In this document: in pieces, positions 62,455-64,000 of the stretch
How the letters are laid out: every line of letters begins with the position of its first letter
Position numbering within the stretch: position 1 is the first letter of the stretch
NCBI GenBank assembly: GCA_944381185.1
Contig: CALWKE010000002.1
Span: forward strand, 281,731-345,730
From: an uncultured Clostridia bacterium
GTDB taxonomy: Bacteria; Bacillota; Clostridia; Christensenellales; UBA1242
Direction: 5' to 3'
DNA length: 64,000 bases
Translations under genes and position numbers: made by a program
The notes under the pieces: generated by a model
The model's database searches: none
What the model was told of the DNA's origin: nothing
What the model saw: the letters and a program-made list of their open reading frames with translations, nothing else

Positions 62455-64000
62455 TTATACATTATAAATAATTTCTGATATATCTTCAATCTTTGTTATT
62501 TCAATTTTATCACTTGTATTTGCAAGTGTTAATAAATATGCATACTTTGTGCTTTCATGTTCAAACTCAATGTAATACATTCCACTTGATGAAATTGTAT
62601 CAAGACTGAACTCAAAAACAAATTCACTTTCAACATATTCAAAAGTGTATTCAGTATCATTTAATGATTGATAAATTTCAATGTTTGAATTTGAACCAGC
62701 CACCGACACGCTTTCATCTGTTTTAGCAATAACTTTTATATTATTAGGCATTACTCCGGCATTTAAAAACGCATCTGAAGCAATAGCTATTTGAGATGTA
62801 ACATAAATATATTCAAGACTGCTTGAACACCCCATAAATGACCTAGGCATAATTCGTGTAACTGTTTCTGGAATATAATAAATAGCATTTTCCAGTGTTT
62901 TTGGATAAGCCAAAAGTGAAACTTTTTCATTATTACTATTAATTTCAAAAAGAACACCACTATCATCTGTAGCAAAATTTAAATTATTTTCGTTAACAGC
63001 AAAGCTATTAATATTTGAATTTGAAAACACACCTGTTCCAAGCGATGAAACATTCTCTGGAATTGTAAATAACGTTATATTTCCAACACCTGAAAATGCA
63101 TAATTACCTATAGTTGTCAAATTTTCACAAACTTCTAAATTTATTGAAGATAAGTTTGAACAATAATTAAAAGCATATGCACCAATTGTTGTCAAGTTAG
63201 AATTTTCATTAAACACAACTTCTTCCAAACTACTACAATTAAAAAATACATTGTTTGAAATAATTTCTAATGAAGCAGGAATTGTTACGCTTTCAATATC
63301 TTTTCCACTAAACACACCACTAATAATTGCAGTCACTCCATCTGGAATAACAAGATTTCCTGAAAGTGTTGCTGGAGCCATGATTATTACATTATTTAAA
63401 ATAACTATTTCAGTTTGACTATTATACCATTTGGTATCTTGAAGTGTTGAAATATTGAATTGCATAGGGTCTATTGAATTTGAAAATGTTATATTTTCAA
63501 GGTTAATACAACCAGCAAACGCATAATCATTGACAACAGATATTGAGTTGCTCATAACAAAGGTCTTAAGAGCCGTGTAATTTGCAAAATAGTATGAAGG
63601 CAAAGATGTTACACTATCACCAATAACAATAATTGTTTCAACTGTTTCAGATAAATTTCCATAAAATTTAGAAAAATTATCTTCAGTTGGAAGTTCATAA
63701 ATAATGTTTGAAATTGAAATAGTCTTTAAATTATCACAACCTTCAAACATTAAGTTACCTAAATTTGTTATATTTTCATAAACAATAACCTCTTCAAGTG
63801 CTGTGCAATTTTCAAACACATTATCACCCAAAGTTGTTAAATTTGAATAATTTAAAAATGAAGTGTCTTCAAGTGAAGTGCATCCACGAAAAGCGTAATT
63901 ATCAATGGTTATAAAATTTGAATTTAACTCAACACTTTCAAGTTTTGTGCAACCATCAAAAATTGATTCTGGCAAAACACTAATAATGTTTTGAACCTTT
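62455..64000 (-). CDS. BspA-type LRR_5 surface protein, 3' part only
   Basis: The frame is open across the right edge (KVQNIISVLPESIFDGC…), so the N-terminus is missing and the in-frame TTG at 63975 is not the true start. At least 515 aa are present. About residues 1–400 of the fragment are LRR_5 repeats of the BspA/TpLRR type: IPxxVxxIxxxAFxxCxxLxxI, for example IPASLEIISNNVF, LTTIGAYAFNYC, LTTIGNYAFSGV and FTIPENVSSLGTGVF. The last 120 residues form a β-rich tail (YTFEYVESEFVFEF, MYYIEFEHESTKYAYLL) without a sortase motif, ending IIYNV. Such proteins are typically extracellular and bind proteins or host surfaces. The LRR domain matches the C-terminal domain of the 2,545-aa protein, so the N-terminus outside the window may be the same membrane anchor. 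Confidence 0.85.
   Translation of the reverse strand, partial: KVQNIISVLPESIFDGCTKLESVELNSNFITIDNYAFRGCTSLEDTSFLNYSNLTTLGDNVFENCTALEEVIVYENITNLGNLMFEGCDNLKTISISNIIYELPTEDNFSKFYGNLSETVETIIVIGDSVTSLPSYYFANYTALKTFVMSNSISVVNDYAFAGCINLENITFSNSIDPMQFNISTLQDTKWYNSQTEIVILNNVIIMAPATLSGNLVIPDGVTAIISGVFSGKDIESVTIPASLEIISNNVFFNCSSLEEVVFNENSNLTTIGAYAFNYCSNLSSINLEVCENLTTIGNYAFSGVGNITLFTIPENVSSLGTGVFSNSNINSFAVNENNLNFATDDSGVLFEINSNNEKVSLLAYPKTLENAIYYIPETVTRIMPRSFMGCSSSLEYIYVTSQIAIASDAFLNAGVMPNNIKVIAKTDESVSVAGSNSNIEIYQSLNDTEYTFEYVESEFVFEFSLDTISSSGMYYIEFEHESTKYAYLLTLANTSDKIEITKIEDISEIIYNV

Noticed and set aside
62455..63975. Complete 506-aa LRR protein starting at TTG 63975
   Set aside because: The frame stays open to the window edge with LRR-like residues upstream (KVQNIISV) and there is no ribosome binding site before this TTG, so the gene is partial.

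Overview
The window is AT-rich DNA that reads as a low-GC, Gram-positive-type bacterium, most likely an uncultured Clostridia-like Bacillota. The evidence is a dnaG–rpoD–trmK–zinc-ribbon operon in the order usual for that group, TTG and ATG starts behind AGGAGG-like ribosome binding sites, and BspA-type and InlB-type surface proteins. TGA is used as a stop (dnaG, trmK) and tryptophan is TGG, so the standard bacterial code applies rather than the Mycoplasma code. Every gene I can support lies on the minus strand, so the window is described below in the direction of transcription, from right to left.

At the right edge (64000–62455) is the 3' part of a BspA-type leucine-rich-repeat surface protein. 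Next is the housekeeping operon dnaG–rpoD–trmK–C4 zinc ribbon (62324–57992), whose first three genes are coupled by 4-nt and 1-nt overlaps. Three giant surface-protein genes then dominate the window: about 2,545 aa (57887–50250), about 4,334 aa (48093–35089) and 11,382 aa (34579–431). A YkvI-like membrane protein (49754–48666) sits between the first two and is bracketed by two clusters of a GC-rich dispersed repeat. After the largest gene comes the start of a very divergent Old Yellow Enzyme-type flavin oxidoreductase, cut off by the left edge.

The three giants form one family. Each has a short basic N-terminus with a single hydrophobic segment, a shared N-terminal domain of roughly 650 residues that includes WG-repeat-like strands, and then arrays of InlB-type (Listeria–Bacteroides / Flg_new) β-repeats. 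None has a sortase motif, so I infer tethering by the N-terminal membrane segment with the rest outside the cell. Their promoters are nearly interchangeable (TTGTAA, 17 bp, TATACT) and each ends in its own intrinsic terminator. This indicates separate transcription units under common control.

The most unusual material is the internal architecture of the 11,382-residue protein. It contains a block of short InlB repeats, about 15 aromatic-rich repeats of roughly 134 aa, two copies of an 800–880-aa module that also occurs once in the neighbouring giant, and a higher-order array in which five repeat types recur in a fixed order four times (863, 782, 753 and 621 aa). It ends in four roughly 140-aa C-terminal repeats, one of which also ends the 4,334-aa protein. 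A 208-bp tract that is nearly identical between the two largest genes suggests gene conversion.
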